Origin: an uncultured Alphaproteobacteria bacterium
Lineage (GTDB): Bacteria > Pseudomonadota > Alphaproteobacteria > Caulobacterales > Caulobacteraceae
NCBI GenBank assembly: GCA_937920085.1
Contig: CALETE010000061.1
Coordinates: 1-33,460 of the forward strand
DNA length: 33,460 nucleotides
Direction: 5' to 3'
This document shows, one piece after another, positions 30,809 through 33,460 of this stretch. The notes below the pieces were generated by a model that was given only the letters and a program-made list of their open reading frames with translations, searched no databases and was not told the origin of the DNA. Position numbers and translations under genes: made by a program. Position 1 is the first letter of the stretch, and each line of letters starts with the position of its first letter.

Positions 30809-31428
30809 ACGCGTATCGACGTCTTTCGGCTCAGCAGGAAGAGTGCGGTTTCTGCGCGCCAGTTTTCGACGGGATGTTTGGGATTGATCGGGCGGGCGGG
30901 CTGGCCTTCTGACAAGGCTGCGCAAGCCTCAATCCGGACATCTAGATCATCACACAGGGCAATAAAGTCGTGCAGGGTGCACAAATGAATGTTGGCAGTC
31001 GCCCACCAGGGGTCGGGTAAGGCCTTGGTCTCCGGCATCCGGCCCCTCGCCAACAGGGCCCACCGCACCCGCCAGTGACCAAAGTTTGGCACCGACACCA
31101 CCGCTTGGTCGGCAATCCTCAACAGTTCTGACAGCACATGCCTCGGGTCGCGCATTTGCTGCAGGGTCTTAGACAGTATGGCATAGTCGAAGGCATCGGA
31201 CGGAAATTGGTCCAGGTCGCGATCCCCATCGCCTTGCACGACGGCGAGGCCGCGGGCCAGGCAGGCGGAGACCCCCGCACTGGAAATTTCAAGACCCTGG
31301 CCGTCGATTTGCTTTTCCCGGGTCAGCATTTCCAGCAGTTCGCCTTCGCCGCAGCCCACATCAAGCACCCGGCTCCCTGGCGCTACCAGTCGGATGATTT
31401 CTCGAAAGTCTTCCCGCACCAGGCTCAC
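30805..31428 (-). CDS. metW: Methionine biosynthesis protein MetW
   Basis: A 207-residue protein with a SAM-methyltransferase-like fold (motif I RVLDVGCGEGELLEML; DAFDYAILSKTLQQMRDPRHVL). MetW works with MetX in homoserine acylation in many proteobacteria; its exact role is not certain. It starts with GTG, which overlaps the metX stop (GTGA), so it is translationally coupled. The 3' end overlaps the PII gene by 4 bp in opposite orientation. Confidence 0.94.
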   Translation of the reverse strand: MSLVREDFREIIRLVAPGSRVLDVGCGEGELLEMLTREKQIDGQGLEISSAGVSACLARGLAVVQGDGDRDLDQFPSDAFDYAILSKTLQQMRDPRHVLSELLRIADQAVVSVPNFGHWRVRWALLARGRMPETKALPDPWWATANIHLCTLHDFIALCDDLDVRIEACAALSEGQPARPINPKHPVENWRAETALFLLSRKTSIRV

Positions 31429-32582
31429 TTCAGACCCCGCCGTTCCGCGGCCGAAGCCATAAAGCCGCGCAGGGCGGAATCTAGGGCCGGCTCTTCCAGG
31501 AAGATGGCATCATGGCCCTTGTCGGTCTGGATTTCCGCGAAGCTGGCCCGGCATCCTGCGGCATTGAGCGCTCTCACAATATCCCGGCTTTCGGAGGTGG
31601 CGTAGAGCCAGTCTGAAGAGAAGGACAGCACGCAAAACCGCACGTCTCTGGCCAGTTGAAAGGCCTTGGCCAACACGCCTTCGTGCTCTGACGCCAGGTC
31701 GAAATAGTCCAAGGCCCGGGTGATGTAGAGATAGGAATTGGCGTCAAACCGATCGACAAAGCTGGCCCCCTGATGGCGGAGATAGCTTTCCACCTGGAAG
31801 TCAGCGTTGAAGCCCCAGCTCAGGCCATCGCTTTGCAGTTCACGCCCAAACTTTCTCTGGAGGGCGGTCTCTGACAGATAGGTGATATGCGCGGCCATGC
31901 GGGCCACAGCCAGTCCTTTTTCCGGGCGCACCCCTGCCTGCACATAGGCCCCACCGCGCCAGTCAGGATCTGCCATGATCGCTTGGCGACCGACCTCATG
32001 GAAGGCGATGTTTTGGGCCGAGTGCCTGGGTGCCGCGCCAATGCAGACTGCTGAAAATATCCGCTCGGGAAAATCTGCCGCCCACTGCAGGACCTGCATG
32101 CCCCCCATGGAGGCCCCAACCACCGCAAACAGGGTGTCAATGCCCAGGGCTCCAATCAACATGGCCTGAGCCCGCGCCATGTCGCCGATTGTGATCATCG
32201 GGAAGGACAGGCCGTAAACTTCCCCCGTCTGAGGATTTATCGAGGCCGGCCCAGATGAGCCCATACAGCCCCCCAGAACATTAGCGCAGATGATGAAATA
32301 CCGATCGGGATCCAGCGGCAGTCCCGGACCCACCACACGATTCCACCAGCCAGGCTTGCCCGTCACCGGGTGGGTGGATGCCATATGCTGGTCGCCCGTC
32401 AGAGCGTGACAGACTAAAATCGCGTTCGATCGCGATTCATTCAATACGCCATAGGTCTGGTAAGCCATTTCCAGAGGCGCGAATTCGGCACCGGAGTCCA
32501 GGCGCAGGGGCTGATCGGCGGGGAACCGCCAGATTCCACCCTTGGTCTCAACTTCAGGAAAGGCAGGCACAGACTTGGTCAT
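31425..32582 (-). CDS. metX: Homoserine O-acyltransferase
   Basis: A 385-residue alpha/beta-hydrolase that acylates homoserine (acetyl or succinyl) to enter methionine synthesis. Nucleophile Ser158 in VVGASMGGMQ; other family motifs are CHALTGDQH, NVLGGCMGSSGP, INPQTGEVYG and the C-terminal Asp and His (SSDWLY, KGHDAIFLEE). Start: ATG 32582 is preferred over ATG 32603 because the latter lies inside the predicted promoter. No SAM riboswitch fits in the 94-bp divergent gap. Confidence 0.95.
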   Translation of the reverse strand: MTKSVPAFPEVETKGGIWRFPADQPLRLDSGAEFAPLEMAYQTYGVLNESRSNAILVCHALTGDQHMASTHPVTGKPGWWNRVVGPGLPLDPDRYFIICANVLGGCMGSSGPASINPQTGEVYGLSFPMITIGDMARAQAMLIGALGIDTLFAVVGASMGGMQVLQWAADFPERIFSAVCIGAAPRHSAQNIAFHEVGRQAIMADPDWRGGAYVQAGVRPEKGLAVARMAAHITYLSETALQRKFGRELQSDGLSWGFNADFQVESYLRHQGASFVDRFDANSYLYITRALDYFDLASEHEGVLAKAFQLARDVRFCVLSFSSDWLYATSESRDIVRALNAAGCRASFAEIQTDKGHDAIFLEEPALDSALRGFMASAAERRGLK

Positions 32583-32590
32583 TGTTCTCG

Positions 32591-32619
32591 CTTGGAGCGC
32601 CATGCACTTTGTCTGTCAA
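32591..32619 (-). promoter_or_regulatory. Predicted metX promoter, possibly leaderless
   Basis: On the minus strand, TTGACAG (32619-32613), 14 bp, then GCTCCAAG (32598-32591). This fits the Caulobacter housekeeping pattern TTGACGS-N10-14-GCTANAWC. The -10 ends 8 nt before ATG 32582. Confidence 0.4.
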
Positions 32620-32675
32620 CCGCTTCGCGTCGGCGGCAACCCCGTCTATGAAGAGTTTGGGCTGACGGAGTGACT

Positions 32676-33173
32676 ATGAACAGGCTGATCCTCTTGCGTC
32701 ATGGCGACGCGGAACGGGACGCGGAAAGCGGCGATGATTTCGACCGCCGTCTCACCGACCTGGGGCGTCGGGAAGCTGAAGGCGCAGGGCTGACCCTCTC
32801 TGAGCTGGGACTGATGCCAGACCTTGTCCTGGCCTCGGCGGCTGTGCGTGTGCGTGAGAGCTGGGCTGAAGCTTCCAGAAGTTTTCCAGGGCTTGAGCCG
32901 CAGTTCGAAAAAGAACTCTATTTGGCTGAGCCTGGCTTTCTCCGCAGCGTGATTTCACTGCGCGGCCCGAAATGTCACACCCTGATGATTGTCGGCCATA
33001 ATCCGGGTCTCCAAGACCTAGCCACCCGCTTTCTGATCGAGGCCAGCGCCCCGTCTTCGGCGATCAACCGCATTCGAACCGGACTGCCCACTGCCGGTGC
33101 TGCGGTCTTCCTATTCGATGACAATGGCAGACCCGCCTATGACGGCCTCTTCTATCCCCGGGACCGGCATTAG
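32676..33173 (+). CDS. SixA-like phosphohistidine phosphatase (histidine phosphatase family)
   Basis: A 165-residue branch-1 histidine phosphatase. The phosphate pocket is RHG at residues 8-10 (LILLRHGDAERD), with the second catalytic His in MIVGHNPGLQDL. SixA enzymes dephosphorylate histidine-phosphotransfer proteins, but relatives vary. GGAG lies 6 nt before ATG 32676. Divergent from metX and 3 bp before the DUF952 gene, so the two are probably one transcript. Confidence 0.9.
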   Translation: MNRLILLRHGDAERDAESGDDFDRRLTDLGRREAEGAGLTLSELGLMPDLVLASAAVRVRESWAEASRSFPGLEPQFEKELYLAEPGFLRSVISLRGPKCHTLMIVGHNPGLQDLATRFLIEASAPSSAINRIRTGLPTAGAAVFLFDDNGRPAYDGLFYPRDRH

Positions 33174-33176
33174 ATC

Positions 33177-33460
33177 ATGGCCCTGATTTACAAGATTCTG
33201 CCCCGGTCCGAGTGGATTCAAGCCCAGGCCAAGGGCCTGTTCGAGGGCTCAGCCATCGACATTGCCGACGGCTATATCCATTTTTCGACGGGGGCTCAGG
33301 CCCTGGAAACCGCCCGGCGTTATTTTGCGGACATACACGATCTGACTGTTCTTGTGGTCGAGGCTGATGATCTGGGTCCGAATTTGAAATGGGAGCCGTC
33401 TCGGGGTGGGGATCTCTTTCCCCACCTTTATGAGAGCTTGGACTGTCAACGAGTCCGCGA
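33177..33460 (+). CDS. DUF952-family protein, N-terminal part (3' end cut by window)
   Basis: Starts at ATG 33177, three bases after the phosphatase stop, and runs off the end. The translation opens MALIYKILPRSEWIQAQAKG and contains the family pattern DGYIHFSTGAQALETA and LKWEPSRGGDLFPHLYESL. DUF952 proteins are about 110 residues and of unknown function, sometimes annotated as glutathione S-transferase-like without good ground. Confidence 0.88.
   Translation, partial: MALIYKILPRSEWIQAQAKGLFEGSAIDIADGYIHFSTGAQALETARRYFADIHDLTVLVVEADDLGPNLKWEPSRGGDLFPHLYESLDCQRVR

Noticed and set aside
32583..32675. SAM riboswitch before metX
   Set aside because: The divergent gap is too short and shows none of the conserved SAM-II or SAM/SAH core sequences.

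Overview
The window is a GC-rich, densely packed bacterial chromosome segment. It most resembles an alphaproteobacterium of the Caulobacter group (order Caulobacterales). The main grounds are an RpoH sequence of the Caulobacter type, a DUF4908 protein (a family I know mainly from Caulobacter), a PhaR/phaAB locus, alphaproteobacterial MetX/MetW, and at least two promoters that look leaderless. No rRNA, tRNA, CRISPR array or intact insertion sequence was seen. Most of the window is housekeeping DNA with short spacers, ATGA/GTGA-type start-stop overlaps inside operons, and interlocked stop codons between convergent genes.

Layout. 1-2.2 kb: the 3' end of an RND efflux pump, then a minus-strand pair (threonine/serine dehydratase, VOC protein). 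2.4-6.6 kb: purA, an unusual response regulator, heat-shock sigma factor rpoH and an RluA/RluD-family pseudouridine synthase. 6.7-9.4 kb: a Tat-exported PhoD phosphatase behind a probable Pho box, a LysE-type exporter and hisI. 9.4-13.7 kb: an accessory-looking stretch between hisI and folE, holding a PLP decarboxylase, two consecutive toxin-antitoxin modules (HigBA, BrnTA), a methyltransferase that has lost its N-terminus, and a pair of inverted hairpin repeats. 13.7-20.6 kb: folE, then a plus-strand run of cysS, SRPBCC protein, NifU-like scaffold, yidD, thrS, glycosyltransferase and a small membrane protein. 20.6-24.6 kb: HMG-CoA lyase plus an ArnT-like GT39 transferase, divergent from a GtrB/DPM-type GT2 and a four-helix membrane protein. 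24.8-27.9 kb: polyhydroxyalkanoate genes (a small conserved protein and phaR on minus, phaA and phaB on plus). 28-33.5 kb: DUF4908 protein, glyoxalase II, methyltransferase, a lone PII protein, metX-metW, a SixA-like phosphatase and the start of a DUF952 gene cut by the window edge.

How the parts work together. phaA and phaB convert acetyl-CoA to 3-hydroxybutyryl-CoA for carbon storage, with phaR divergently placed as the regulator. metX and metW form the methionine entry step. yidD and thrS are translationally coupled. GT39 and GT2 form a lipid-linked sugar modification pair. The two toxin-antitoxin modules each have repeats overlapping or abutting the start codon, as expected for autoregulation.

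I found no clearly new multigene system. The most interesting signals are small-scale: the paired operators and leaderless promoter of higBA, the hairpin repeats whose paired bases co-vary, a cluster of three palindromes at the response-regulator start, and two possible unannotated small proteins.
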